Assembly (NCBI GenBank): GCA_963667575.2
Contig: CAXXHY010000035.1
Span: 248,001-312,000 of the forward strand
Length of the DNA stretch: 64,000 bases
Direction: 5' to 3'
DNA from: G963665495 sp963667575
GTDB lineage: Bacteria > Desulfobacterota > Desulfovibrionia > Desulfovibrionales > Desulfovibrionaceae
Under the pieces are notes generated by a model. It was not told where the DNA came from, searched no databases, and saw only the letters and a program-made list of their open reading frames with translations. The position numbers and the translations under genes are program-made. The first letter of the stretch is position 1. Every line of letters begins with the position of its first letter. Shown here piece by piece: positions 35,826 to 45,421 of this stretch.

Positions 35826-37481
35826 GTGGATTCTCAGGAAATGGTATCCGGATACGGAATCGGCATAGACACGGGCGGCACCTACACGGACGCCGTGTTG
35901 ATGGATCTGCGTACGGGGGAGGTGCTGGCCACGGCCAAGCGTCCGACCACGCATCATGACCTCGGGCTGGGCATTACCGCGGCTCTGGATGAGGTGCTGC
36001 GCGGGCAGGATGTGGAACAGATCAAGCTGTCGGCTTTTTCCACAACACTGGCCACCAATGCCATGGTCGAGGGACAGGGCGCGCGCGTGGGGCTGATCGT
36101 CATCGGCTACAACAAGGCTTTTGATCTGCCCGTGGTCAGCGTCAAGCACATCGACGGCGGACATGACTATCGCGGCAACGAACGCTGTCCGCTGGAGGTG
36201 GAGAACCTCATGCAGGCGGTACTGGATCTGCGCGGCGAAGTGGACGCCTATGTGGTGGCCGGAGCCATGAGCCTGATGAATCCCGCGCACGAGCAGGTGG
36301 CGTCCAAGGCCATCGAACTGGTGGACCCCAAACCGGTATTCTGTTCGCATCAGGTCAGCGATCTGCCGGGCATGGTGGAGCGCGCTTCCACAGCCGTACT
36401 GCATGCGCGTTTGAAACCCGTCATTGAAGGCTTTGTCGTGGAGTTGGAGAAAATGACTGAGGCCAAGGCCCTGACCGGAGAAGTCCGCATGATCCGCGGC
36501 GACGGGGTGGCCGAAAGTCCGCGGGACGCCATCGAACGCGCGGGCTGTACCGTGGCCAGCGGTCCGGCTGCGACCGCCTTTTTCGGCGCACACTCCGTGA
36601 ACAAGGAGCGGGCCCTGGTGGTGGATGTGGGCGGTACGACCACGGATGTGACCCTTGTGGAGCATGGTTCGCCCATTTTTTCCTCCAAGGGCAGCCTGAT
36701 AGGCAAATGGCAGACGCATATCGATTCCGTGGAAATGGACACTGCCGGAGTGGGGGGCGACAGCCTGGTGCTGCTGGATGCGCATACGCATCTGCAACTG
36801 GGGCCCGGACGCGTGCGGCCGGTATGCATGGCCCCGGAAGTCCCTGACCCTGCGGACTGGATAGGTCCGGGCAGCAACGGCAAATTTCTCGTGGCGCAAA
36901 CCTGCGACGCGGAATTCACGGACGATCCCGTGATGCGCAGGCTATGCGATCTGGGCGCGACAACCCCGGCGCGGATTGTGGAAGAGTTGCGGATTACGGT
37001 TTTTGGTCTGGAAAAGCGGCTCGAACGCCTGGTGTTCCACCATCAGGTGGAAGAAATCGGTTTTACGCCCACGGACGCCTTGCATGTGCTGGGCAAATTG
37101 TCCTTGGGCGATACCGGACGGGCGCTTGCCGCAGCCACAGTGCTTGCCGAGGCCTGCGGCAAGAGCGCCGAGGATTTTTGCCGGGAGGTGGTGGCCCAGA
37201 CGCAGCAAAAGATCGAGACCGCCATTGTGGCCCATGCGCTGAGGCGGCAGACCGGCAGCGCCAGGGAAAGTTTTCTGGTTAACGGCAAGGCCGGCGATCT
37301 GCTCTCAGTGAACTTCCGGTTGCATCTACCCATCATCGGGCTGGGCGCGGCGGCGCATGCTCTGCTGCCCGGAGTGGCGGAAGAACTGCGCACGGAGTTG
37401 ATCCTCCCGCCACATTATGAAGTGGGCAACGCTGTCGGGGCCATCTGGATCGCCTTGCAATCCGGAAAAATGGCATCATAA
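35826..37481 (+). CDS. Hydantoinase A/oxoprolinase-family protein
   Basis: A 551-residue protein of the ASKHA ATPase-type hydantoinase/oxoprolinase group. The N-terminal IGIDTGGTYTDAVLMD and the later VVDVGGTTTDVTLVEHG are the two phosphate-binding DxGGTxTD loops; FSTTLATNAMVEGQGARVG is also typical. Relatives hydrolyse cyclic amides such as 5-oxoproline or N-methylhydantoin with ATP, or act as acetone-carboxylase subunits. The usual HyuB partner is not next to it, and the C-terminal half is shorter than in oxoprolinases, so the reaction is undefined. The GTG start is at 35826. A Fur-type palindrome upstream suggests expression under iron limitation. Confidence 0.85.
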   Translation: MDSQEMVSGYGIGIDTGGTYTDAVLMDLRTGEVLATAKRPTTHHDLGLGITAALDEVLRGQDVEQIKLSAFSTTLATNAMVEGQGARVGLIVIGYNKAFDLPVVSVKHIDGGHDYRGNERCPLEVENLMQAVLDLRGEVDAYVVAGAMSLMNPAHEQVASKAIELVDPKPVFCSHQVSDLPGMVERASTAVLHARLKPVIEGFVVELEKMTEAKALTGEVRMIRGDGVAESPRDAIERAGCTVASGPAATAFFGAHSVNKERALVVDVGGTTTDVTLVEHGSPIFSSKGSLIGKWQTHIDSVEMDTAGVGGDSLVLLDAHTHLQLGPGRVRPVCMAPEVPDPADWIGPGSNGKFLVAQTCDAEFTDDPVMRRLCDLGATTPARIVEELRITVFGLEKRLERLVFHHQVEEIGFTPTDALHVLGKLSLGDTGRALAAATVLAEACGKSAEDFCREVVAQTQQKIETAIVAHALRRQTGSARESFLVNGKAGDLLSVNFRLHLPIIGLGAAAHALLPGVAEELRTELILPPHYEVGNAVGAIWIALQSGKMAS

Positions 37482-37528
37482 CGCAGGGCTTTTTCAAGTC
37501 TGCTGCATAACGTGAGGCGGTGATACAT

Positions 37529-37900
37529 ATGCATATGGATACGGAAGAACTGCAGCCGAGAAGGGCGCATTCGCCCAATTGTTTCGAGGCCACCCTGGAA
37601 GTGGCCAGTGAAAATGAAAACGCCGTGGTGGTGCACGGCTGGTTGCGCACCCCGGAAGGCTGGGTAATGCACGCCTGGTGCGAACTGGACGGAGCGGTCA
37701 TGGATCTCACGGAAAGCCGCGAACCATTGAACAAGGCCGAGTATTACGAAGTCATGGGTGTAACGCCGGAGCGGAGCGTTCGTTACGACAGACTGGAATT
37801 TTTCACCCTGTCCGCGGAAAGCGGCGGATTCGGCCCGTTCGACCTGGAGTTCTTTTTTGCCACGGACACGGACGAAGATCCCCTCGGGCGTAAGTCCTGA
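37529..37900 (+). CDS. Small conserved-looking protein, unknown
   Basis: A 123-residue soluble acidic protein, 47 bp after the hydantoinase-like gene and probably in its operon. The middle reads as a beta-rich fold (NAVVVHGWLRTPEGWVMHAW; CELDGAVMDLTESREPLNK), resembling small proteins described as having a WVxHAW core, but I do not recognise a named family. It has no signal peptide. GAGG lies 11 bp before the chosen ATG (37529); a GTG at 37520 is possible. It ends before a bidirectional terminator. Confidence 0.65.
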   Translation: MHMDTEELQPRRAHSPNCFEATLEVASENENAVVVHGWLRTPEGWVMHAWCELDGAVMDLTESREPLNKAEYYEVMGVTPERSVRYDRLEFFTLSAESGGFGPFDLEFFFATDTDEDPLGRKS

Positions 37901-37958
37901 GTTGCAAAGTCGCAAGCCTTGCCGGAAGGATCGCAGGGCTGCTTGAAAAGCATGAAAG

Positions 37959-37988
37959 AACAAGGGCGCTCCAGAGAGCGCCCTTGTT
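37959..37988. terminator. Bidirectional intrinsic terminator
   Basis: A perfect 13-bp stem (37959-37971 with 37976-37988) with a 4-nt loop, flanked by TTTT on the right and purines on the left. It lies between the plus-strand hydantoinase operon and the minus-strand receiver gene. Confidence 0.85.
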
Positions 37989-38005
37989 TTAGATCGAATG
38001 GATGA

Positions 38006-38362
38006 TCAGAGCGCCGAAAGAAACGCTTTGATTTCGTTTTCCTGAAACGGTTTGGTGAGGATTTGTTCGGTGTAGCGCTGGGCCCATTTAAGGGGTTCGG
38101 TGTTGGTAAAGGAACTGCCTCCGGTCATGGCCACGATGGGCATGTTCGGGTGATCCTTGACCAAAGTCTTCATCACCTGGATACCGTCGGTTTCCGGCAT
38201 GAAAATATCCAGAAAGGCCATGTCAAAGGTGTTGTTTCTGCATAGTTCCAGGGCTATTGTTCCATCCTGCGCTTCCATGGTCTGATGACCGCTGTCCTGA
38301 AGAATGCTGCAAAGCATGGCTCTCGTGACTCTGTCGTCGTCTGCAACAAGAATTCTTGCCAT
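38006..38362 (-). CDS. Single-domain response regulator
   Basis: A 118-residue receiver domain alone: acidic residues in ILVADDDRVTR, phospho-acceptor Asp in MAFLDIFMPETDG, the Thr/Ser switch in VAMTGGSS and the Lys in LTKPF. The start at 38362 is set by AAAAAGGAG upstream. No output domain exists, so it works like CheY or as a phosphorelay link. It lies 86 bp after the chemoreceptor gene on the same strand, and upstream of that are a cytochrome and a hybrid kinase. Chemotaxis or phosphorelay partnership with those is inferred. Confidence 0.9.
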   Translation of the reverse strand: MARILVADDDRVTRAMLCSILQDSGHQTMEAQDGTIALELCRNNTFDMAFLDIFMPETDGIQVMKTLVKDHPNMPIVAMTGGSSFTNTEPLKWAQRYTEQILTKPFQENEIKAFLSAL

Positions 38363-38448
38363 TGGTGGGCACTCCTTTTTGAAAATAAAAGGCACTGCAA
38401 ACCGCACCGATGCGTCTTGACGGCATTTTCTGGCCTGTTTGAAACGTC

Positions 38449-40479
38449 TTATTTCAAGTTGCTTTCCTTCGCAAGTTCCTGAGTCAGGTCGTAGAGTTGC
38501 TGGATAACGCTGTTCAGACGGCTCAACGCTTCCGTGGCAGTTTCCATTCCCTGGACCGTCAGGTTCGACATTTCCGAAATTTCCTCTGAAGAATCGCTGA
38601 TTTGCTTGCTGGTTGCCGACTGTTCCTCGACGTTGGAGGCAATGGTCTGCACCTGGGTGGAACTGCCTTCGACCAGCGACAGGATAAGTTCCAGAGCCTT
38701 GCCGGATTCATGGGCGAGATTGGAGGCTTTGCCCACGGCTTCGCCTGCTTTTTCCGTGCTGTCCTTTGCAGTGAGCGCGCCGCTTTGAATGGCCTGGATG
38801 GTGGTGGAAACCTGCTGGGTGGCCAGCATGGTCTTTTCCGCAAGTTTGCGCACTTCGTCGGCCACCACGGCGAATCCGCGTCCGGCTTCTCCGGCTCTGG
38901 CGGCTTCGATGGCGGCGTTCAGCGCCAGCAGGTTGGTCTGGTCCGCAATGTCCTGAATAACGGTGATGACCTGTCCGATCCCCTCGGCCTGTTCTCCCAG
39001 GTCGTTCATGTTGATCTTGAGAGCTTCGGCATGGCTGGCGACTTCGGTGATGGCCTGTACCGCCTGGTTGACGACATCCGCGCCTTCCGCTGCTTTGGCC
39101 ATGGCTTCATCGGCCTGGGAGGCCACCTCGCTGGCATTTCTGGCCGCATCCAGAATGGATTCGTTCATCTGGTCCATGGAGCGGGCGGCTTCAGAGGTCC
39201 GGTGGTTCTGCATGTTGGCGCGGTCCACTGTCTGGTCGATTTCCGAGGTCAGTCCTTCCATTACCTCCCGTGCCTGGGTGACGATTTCGGAGATATGGGA
39301 CACGGTGCGGGTGATGGTTTCGTTCTGTACCTTGAGCTTTTCTTCCTGGATTTTGACGTCCGTGAGCACGGCGAGCATGCACAGGCTGCCCAGGAGATTC
39401 TTGTCGAGATCGTAAATGGGCGACGTATCGACCTTGATGAAAAAGCGTTCGCCCCGTGTGTCCTTTCCTTCGTAGGGCAGGTTGGCGATGATTCGGCGTT
39501 CGTTGCAGGCGTCGTGCATGGTTTTGGCCACAATGGGAGCGATGGCGAAGAATTCGTCAATGGATTTTCCGATGTAGTCTTCCGGATTGCCGGCATGCCC
39601 GAGAAAATTGATCATCATGGGATTGACCAGCGAAATGCTGCCGTGCGGATCGGAAACGATGCAGGGCACGGTCAGCCCCTTGAGGATGCCTTCGGAAAAG
39701 CCGATTTTTTCCTTGATGGCCTTGCACATGGAATTGAGACTTTCCGACAGGTCGCCGATTTCGTCCTGGTTATGGACGACGAGGTTGCCGTCGTAATTGC
39801 CGGCCCTGACCTCACGCGCATACCCGGCAGCGCGGATCATCGGGCGCAGAATGGCTTTGTAGATGAAAAAACCGAGCAGCAGCAGGACGACAAGAATGCC
39901 GGAGACAACAATGGCGATGCGCGTATAGGTGTGTGAACTTGCTTCGGCGCGCATGTCGGTGACGTTTCTGTCAAAGACCAGGGCACCCAGAATGGGGCGC
40001 GTATCCATGTGGCAATGGTAACATGCCGGTTCGTTTTTTATCTGCACCACATTGAGAAAATTGTTGCCGATGACGCCGTGTTGCTCTTCCTTTTTGCCCT
40101 GGAGCGTTTCGGCTATCCAGCTTTTGAGCAGGTCGGAATCGAACAGCGTGTCGGCGTTCTGTCCCACGGCCTCGGCGCTGGTGGAGTAGGTTATGTGTCC
40201 CTTGAAATCGAGCAGGTAGGCGGCGGTTCCCGGCAGATGCTGGGGGAGTTTGAGAAAGGTCTGAGCCGTTTCATCGTCTTCTCCCCGTTCCATGGGAGAG
40301 GCAAAAGCACTGCGGAAGAGCGTGGACTCCCGTGAGGCTGCGTCCGAAAAACGTTTGTCGTTGGCCTTGGAGTCCATGGCGAAATCAAAGGATATGTATC
40401 CTATGAGAAAAATAACCAGAATGGGTGTGCAGACGAGGATCAGTTTGCCCAGAAGTCCTAGTTTCGAGTAATATTTCAT
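38449..40479 (-). CDS. Methyl-accepting chemotaxis protein with periplasmic haem c site (DcrA-like)
   Basis: 676 residues. TM1 at about 12-32 (LILVCTPILVIFLIGYISF), a periplasmic domain to about 185 with one haem c motif CYHCH (NEPACYHCHMDTRP), TM2 at about 187-210 (IAIVVSGILVVLLLLGFFIY), HAMP, a PAS domain (about 265-380) and a full signalling coiled coil with the tip IEAARAGEAGRGFAVVADEV. The Tll0287-like sensor with a c haem matches D. vulgaris DcrA, a redox/oxygen chemoreceptor. It follows a tetrahaem cytochrome gene by only 15 bp, so that cytochrome may set its haem redox state. No C-terminal CheR-docking pentapeptide is obvious. Confidence 0.9.
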   Translation of the reverse strand: MKYYSKLGLLGKLILVCTPILVIFLIGYISFDFAMDSKANDKRFSDAASRESTLFRSAFASPMERGEDDETAQTFLKLPQHLPGTAAYLLDFKGHITYSTSAEAVGQNADTLFDSDLLKSWIAETLQGKKEEQHGVIGNNFLNVVQIKNEPACYHCHMDTRPILGALVFDRNVTDMRAEASSHTYTRIAIVVSGILVVLLLLGFFIYKAILRPMIRAAGYAREVRAGNYDGNLVVHNQDEIGDLSESLNSMCKAIKEKIGFSEGILKGLTVPCIVSDPHGSISLVNPMMINFLGHAGNPEDYIGKSIDEFFAIAPIVAKTMHDACNERRIIANLPYEGKDTRGERFFIKVDTSPIYDLDKNLLGSLCMLAVLTDVKIQEEKLKVQNETITRTVSHISEIVTQAREVMEGLTSEIDQTVDRANMQNHRTSEAARSMDQMNESILDAARNASEVASQADEAMAKAAEGADVVNQAVQAITEVASHAEALKINMNDLGEQAEGIGQVITVIQDIADQTNLLALNAAIEAARAGEAGRGFAVVADEVRKLAEKTMLATQQVSTTIQAIQSGALTAKDSTEKAGEAVGKASNLAHESGKALELILSLVEGSSTQVQTIASNVEEQSATSKQISDSSEEISEMSNLTVQGMETATEALSRLNSVIQQLYDLTQELAKESNLK

Positions 40480-40494
40480 GTCACTGCTCCATTG

Positions 40495-40971
40495 CTATTC
40501 TTCGGAGGCATGGGGGCGGCCGTAGATGTTGGGCTTGGGCACACGATTGCCGTCATGGCAGGAAATGCAGACGCTCCATTCCGGTTTGGCGATGATGTCC
40601 TCGGGGTCGCCGGATTCCGCATGACGCGCCCCAGGACCGTGGCAGGTTTCGCAGCCTACGTGTCCCAGTTCCGGAGTCTGTTCGAAACTGACAAATCCGC
40701 CGGGCTTGCCTGCCCCGGTAACGTGGCAATGATAACAGAACATCCGCTGGTCTTCGGTGAAATCGTCCAGGAGTTTGGGAAAACCTTGCGAGGGATTGGC
40801 CTTTGCCGGGGCCATGGTCAAAAAGGATTTGCAAATGGATTCATGACATTGGGAGCAAGCTGCATCACCCGCATATGCAGCGTCTTCTGCGATGGCGGCA
40901 GATGGAGATACAACGGACAGGAATGCCAACAGCAGAGCGGAGGAGCAAAGCAAAGAGAGCGAAGATTTCAT
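40495..40971 (-). CDS. Periplasmic tetrahaem cytochrome c (c554-like)
   Basis: A 158-residue protein with a signal peptide (LSLLCSSALLLAFLSVVSPS, cleavage after AIA) and four CxxCH sites: CSQCH, CYHCH, CETCH and CISCH. The spacing and GHVGCETCHGPGARH are like the cytochrome c554/multihaem family, not cytochrome c3. The start at 40971 is chosen because AAGGA lies upstream. The stop is 15 bp from the haem chemoreceptor start, so the two are co-transcribed. It probably exchanges electrons with periplasmic redox proteins and may report redox state to the receptor. Confidence 0.88.
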   Translation of the reverse strand: MKSSLSLLCSSALLLAFLSVVSPSAAIAEDAAYAGDAACSQCHESICKSFLTMAPAKANPSQGFPKLLDDFTEDQRMFCYHCHVTGAGKPGGFVSFEQTPELGHVGCETCHGPGARHAESGDPEDIIAKPEWSVCISCHDGNRVPKPNIYGRPHASEE

Positions 40972-41097
40972 CAGCAGTCGTCCTTGTTGCAATTATTCCG
41001 GCTATGGACACCGAACCAAAAGTATATACGAGTTGCTAAGGAATATCCACCAAATGGAATCAGAACGTAGAAATGTAAAGATCTTGCTGCAAATATG

Positions 41098-44000
41098 TCA
41101 TGCCGTCAACTCCGTCGTAAGGGATGTCTGCGTCTGAGGCCAGCATTCCAGTATCAGATTCAGAAGTTTTTCCGTACATAATGTATTGTGCTGGTCTGCG
41201 GCCTGTTCCATCTCCTTGCAAAGGTGGTGCAGCCGCAATGCGCCGACATTGCCTGAAGCTCCTTTGAGTTTGTGGGCAAGATTCCTGGCTGCATCATACT
41301 GGGATGAGCGCACTAACGCCCGGAGTTCTTCCACCTGCTCCGGCGTATCTTCCAGAAAAACCTGAGCACCGATTCGCCAGATCCGGAGGCTCATGTTCTC
41401 CAGAACCTGGTGCATGTCCAGGATCGGCGTGCCCGATTCGTCGATTGTTTCAGGCTCGGGAGGCTGAGGTGTTTTGGGCGAGAGCGGACAGCTCGCTTCG
41501 GGCAGCAGACGACCGTCGGCATCGCGCGGACGCGACATCAACTCGGACATGGTTTCCACGAGCTTTTTGAAGTCAAAGGGCTTGGCTCCATAACCGTCCA
41601 TGCCGGCCCGGAGAAAACGTTCCTTGTCCCCTTTCATGGCGTGGGCCGTCAGGGCGATGATGGGCGTATAAGGGGCGCTGTTTTCCATCTCCCACTCGCG
41701 TATGCGCCGGGTGGCTTCAAGACCGTCCATGGGGGACATCTGCACGTCCATCAGGATCAGGCTGTACTCATTGAGCGTACGCAATGCTACGGCTTGTGAG
41801 CCGTTGTCTGCGGTTTCAACCCTGTGCCCGCGGTCCAGGAAAAAGGCTTTGGCGATTTCAAGGTTGCTGCGGTCGTCGTCCACCAGCAGAATGTTGAGGT
41901 TCCGGCGGGGCTGGGGCAGGGCTTTCTCATCAGGAAGGGGCTGTTGCGGATCCAGCGGCAGAGAGAGCTGGATGGTGAACCGGAAAGTGGTGCCCTTGCC
42001 TGGGGTGGATTGTACGCTGAGCGTGCCGCCCATCATGGTCACCAGACGCTTGGATATGCTCAGACCGAGTCCTGTGCCGCCGTATTTGCGCGTTACAAAT
42101 CCGCCGGCCTGGATAAAGGGATCGAAAATGGCCTCCAGTTTGTCTTCCGGGATGCCGATGCCCGTATCCGATACGGAGAACTCAGCCGTACGCCTGGGCC
42201 CTTTGCGTATGCGCAGTTGCACAGTGCCCTGGTCCGTAAATTTCACCGCATTGGACAAGAGGTTGGCAAGCACCTGGTGGAGCCGCTTTTCCGAACCCCG
42301 GACCCAATGCGGCAGCTCCGGGTCCAGATCGCAATCCAGCTCGACCCCTTTTTCCTGGCTGAGGTCGAGAAACATGCCCACGAGGTCAATGGTCATCTGC
42401 TGCAGGGAAAAATCATTTTCTTCCATTTCCAGCTTGTTGGCCTCGATTTTGGAAAGGTCCAGCACATCGTTGATCAGGGCCAGCAAACGTTCTCCTGCCT
42501 GAAAAATGCGTTTGATGGGCAGTTGTTTGTCTTCCGGCAGGTCTTTTTTGCGCAGCAGGAGTTCGGAGAATCCCAGAATGGCGGTCAACGGCGTGCGGAT
42601 TTCATGGCTCACGGTGGCCAGAAAAGTGGATTTGATATGACTGGCCTGCTCGGCGGCTTCCTTGGCTGCCTGCAGTTCATGTTCGATGCGTTTGCGCCAG
42701 GACACGTCCCGACCCACGGCCTGATACTCGGTCGGAATGTTTTGCTGGTCGTAAATTGCCCGCAACGTCCATTGCTGCCAGTGAAATTGCCCGTCCGGAT
42801 CCTTGGAATGGTTTTCGAACGTGACCACGGGTGTGTCGGGAGTCAGCGCGCCAATCCGCCGGGTAATGTCTTGCAGCTGTTCTTCATCCTGAATCAGGGA
42901 TTGAAAATGATGCCCGATGAGCGCTTCCGGGCTTTTGCCGTAGTACCGGGCAAAAGCCCCGTTGACGAAGCTGAACTTGCCGCCCGGCAGAAACCGGCAG
43001 ATGAATTCGGTCTGATCTTCCACAATGGCCCGGTAGCGGGCCTCGTTGCTGCGCAAAATGCCCTCGGCGCGTTTCAGTCTGGTCACATCCTGCAACACAA
43101 GGATTTTGCGGTGTTCGGTGTCCGGTCCGTTGTTTTCCACAGGAAAAAAACTGGCGATGCAATGGATCAGCGTACCGCTCAGAGTCTGGAGGTGGGTTTC
43201 AAATTCTATGCGGGATGTACGCTCCCAAAGCGCCATGATCTGTTCCAGGCCGAGCACTGGGTCAAGGCCGTAGAGCATTTGCCCTGCGTGCATGGAAAAC
43301 TGGCATTGGCTCTTGGCGCCGAAGAGCGAATAGGACAGGGCATTGGCGCCCATCAGCCGCACCTGCAGCAAGGCTTTTTCCAGCTCCTGGGGGTGGCTTT
43401 GCAGCCAGGTGCGCAGATCCGCGATTCCCTGTTCGCGCAATGAGTTGATCCAATGCTGCACAAGGCTGAAATCCTGCTCGATAATGGCCATGGGCAGTCT
43501 GTCCAGAAGATTGCGATAGCGGGCTTCACTGTCTTCCAGGGCATAGCCGGTGATTTTGCTCGGGGTGATGTCGCTGGCGAAAAACAACAGGTCGCCGACG
43601 TTTTTCCCATGGTTCTGCACGGGGATCATGTCTGCCAGGTACCACCGGGGCTGGTCCTGGTTGAAAGACACAAGCATTTCGTGGCTGAAAATCGGCGTAT
43701 GCGTCTGCAGGACTTTTTCGATCAACGCCCAGGCCGCATCGACATCCTGAAATCGGAAGTGTTCGAGCAGGAAGCATTGCTGCAACTGTTGTCTGTCCAG
43801 GCCCGAGGTTGTGCGGAAGGCGCGGTTCGACTCCAGGATGCGTCCTGAGGAGGACAGGCGCAGGAACAGGCGGGGCATGGCCTCCAGGGTGGTTTGGAGT
43901 GCTCCGTACCCTGTGGTGCGTTGTTCCCGTGTCTTGTCGCGCAGCAGCCCGATGCGCAGCAGCAGCTCGTCCCAGGAATCCGTGATCACGCAAAAATCAT

Positions 44001-44304
44001 CGGCTTCCGCCAGCATGGCGGAGTGTTCACTGCCGGACGTTCCGGGCTGGACCAGCAGCACCAGGAGCGCATGGGCAGCAGCCGATACTATTCTGATGCG
44101 TTCGGGCAGTCGGGAATCTTCCGTGCAAAGGCGCACGTCCAGCAGAACCAGTTCGAAGGGGTTGTCCGCGGCGGCGGCATCGAGCAATTCCAGCACATGT
44201 GATGCCGCAGTGCCCGTGACAACGGGACCGAACCCCTCGCTGAGCAGGCGCGATTCCAGGGAGGCAAATTCCCTGGGGGCTGTGGTGGAAATAAGTGTTT
44301 TCAT
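41098..44304 (-). CDS. Hybrid sensor histidine kinase (multi-PAS, REC, HPt)
   Basis: 1068 residues without membrane segments. An N-terminal receiver-like domain (1-115, LVLLDVRLC) is followed by three or more PAS-type domains (about 130-530; for example NEARYRAIVEDQTEFICRFL). Then come HisKA with the phospho-His in SHEIRTPLTAIL, an ATPase domain (NLLSNAVKFTD; DTGIGI; GGTGLGL), a receiver with Asp in LILMDVQMSPMDG, and a C-terminal HPt with the His in AHKLKGASGN. A full internal phosphorelay is thus present. It lies 126 bp upstream of the cytochrome/chemoreceptor pair. The single-domain receiver at 38 kb is a candidate final acceptor. Confidence 0.92.
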   Translation of the reverse strand: MKTLISTTAPREFASLESRLLSEGFGPVVTGTAASHVLELLDAAAADNPFELVLLDVRLCTEDSRLPERIRIVSAAAHALLVLLVQPGTSGSEHSAMLAEADDFCVITDSWDELLLRIGLLRDKTREQRTTGYGALQTTLEAMPRLFLRLSSSGRILESNRAFRTTSGLDRQQLQQCFLLEHFRFQDVDAAWALIEKVLQTHTPIFSHEMLVSFNQDQPRWYLADMIPVQNHGKNVGDLLFFASDITPSKITGYALEDSEARYRNLLDRLPMAIIEQDFSLVQHWINSLREQGIADLRTWLQSHPQELEKALLQVRLMGANALSYSLFGAKSQCQFSMHAGQMLYGLDPVLGLEQIMALWERTSRIEFETHLQTLSGTLIHCIASFFPVENNGPDTEHRKILVLQDVTRLKRAEGILRSNEARYRAIVEDQTEFICRFLPGGKFSFVNGAFARYYGKSPEALIGHHFQSLIQDEEQLQDITRRIGALTPDTPVVTFENHSKDPDGQFHWQQWTLRAIYDQQNIPTEYQAVGRDVSWRKRIEHELQAAKEAAEQASHIKSTFLATVSHEIRTPLTAILGFSELLLRKKDLPEDKQLPIKRIFQAGERLLALINDVLDLSKIEANKLEMEENDFSLQQMTIDLVGMFLDLSQEKGVELDCDLDPELPHWVRGSEKRLHQVLANLLSNAVKFTDQGTVQLRIRKGPRRTAEFSVSDTGIGIPEDKLEAIFDPFIQAGGFVTRKYGGTGLGLSISKRLVTMMGGTLSVQSTPGKGTTFRFTIQLSLPLDPQQPLPDEKALPQPRRNLNILLVDDDRSNLEIAKAFFLDRGHRVETADNGSQAVALRTLNEYSLILMDVQMSPMDGLEATRRIREWEMENSAPYTPIIALTAHAMKGDKERFLRAGMDGYGAKPFDFKKLVETMSELMSRPRDADGRLLPEASCPLSPKTPQPPEPETIDESGTPILDMHQVLENMSLRIWRIGAQVFLEDTPEQVEELRALVRSSQYDAARNLAHKLKGASGNVGALRLHHLCKEMEQAADQHNTLCTEKLLNLILECWPQTQTSLTTELTA

Positions 44305-44502
44305 ATAAATCTGGAGTAGTATATTAAAAAAATCTACATGATATCGGGTTGCCTGGCTATATGCAGACTATTATAGTATGGAATAAGAAAAGGATTGAAA
44401 GTTCCCATGCTGTGGCCTGCGCACCGTTGCCCCGAACCAGTCGTGTGTGCTACAGTGGCAGCCTGAACAACAAACCGCCGGACGGCGAACCTCGGAGGAA
44501 CC

Positions 44503-45417
44503 ATGTCCATTAAAAAAGCGGCGGCATTATCAAGCTATATCGCGGACGCCCTGGCTTTGGGCGTACACTGGATTTATGATCAGGAGAAGATCCATGATAC
44601 CTTCGGAAGGGTGACGGACTATGTGGCCCCCGGTACGGTTTTTTATCATGCCTCGCGTCCCAAGGGAGGCTTTACCCATTATGGAGATCAGGCCTTTGTG
44701 CTGCTGGAGTCCCTGGCGGCGAACAAGGGCTTTGTGCTGGAGGATTTTTTCAAGCGCTGGGTAAGCTTCATGCGAGGCTACGACGGCTACATGGATGCGG
44801 CCACGCGCCAGACCCTGGAACGGGTGGAGTTTGGCGAAGCCCCCGAATCTTCGGGATCCAATTCGCATGATCTGGCCGGAGCCTCGCGCCTGGGGCCTCT
44901 GGTGGCCTGTTACGGAGGCGATGAGGAAGTGCTGGTGGCCACGGCCAAGGCCCAGACCCGGATGACGCACAACAACTCCAAAGTGATCGCGGCTGCGGAA
45001 TTCTTCGCACGGGTCATTGCGCGCGAACTTCAGGGCAAGACGCCTGTTGCGGCCATGCGTGAAGCCGCGGCATTGAACTACGAGATTCCCAATATAGCCG
45101 AATGGGTGAAAACCGGGTTGGATCTGGCCGGTGAACACAGCGTGAAAGCAGTGGCCGAACTGGGCCCCACCTGCGACGTGGACGAAGCCTTTCCGGCGAC
45201 CGTGCAGCTGATAGCCAGCCACGAGAACGATCTGGAAAACGCCCTGATCGACTGCGTCATGGGCGGCGGGGATTCTTCGGCCCGGGCCATGATGGCTGCT
45301 CCGGTTCTTGCTGCCAATCCCAAGGGAGGCGGCATGGAGGCCATACCAACGCGCTGGATAGACGGCCTGGTTAAAAAAGATGCAATCCTGGAGATGCTGG
45401 AGTCTTTGAAAGTCTAG
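44503..45417 (+). CDS. ADP-ribosylglycohydrolase-fold protein (J1-crystallin-like, metal sites altered)
   Basis: 304 residues of the ADP-ribosylglycohydrolase/DraG all-helical fold: YIADALALGVHWIYD at the N-terminus, GGFTHYGDQAF at the first metal-site loop and GGGDSSARAMMAAPV at the last. Active DraG-type hydrolases usually carry TDDT and DTDT-like motifs at these two loops to bind two Mg/Mn ions. Here most of those Asp residues are replaced, as in J1-crystallin-like members. It may therefore bind rather than hydrolyse ADP-ribose compounds; this is inference. The ATG follows GGAGG. The K+ channel gene converges on it, 4 bp apart. Confidence 0.82.
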   Translation: MSIKKAAALSSYIADALALGVHWIYDQEKIHDTFGRVTDYVAPGTVFYHASRPKGGFTHYGDQAFVLLESLAANKGFVLEDFFKRWVSFMRGYDGYMDAATRQTLERVEFGEAPESSGSNSHDLAGASRLGPLVACYGGDEEVLVATAKAQTRMTHNNSKVIAAAEFFARVIARELQGKTPVAAMREAAALNYEIPNIAEWVKTGLDLAGEHSVKAVAELGPTCDVDEAFPATVQLIASHENDLENALIDCVMGGGDSSARAMMAAPVLAANPKGGGMEAIPTRWIDGLVKKDAILEMLESLKV

Positions 45418-45421
45418 TTCA

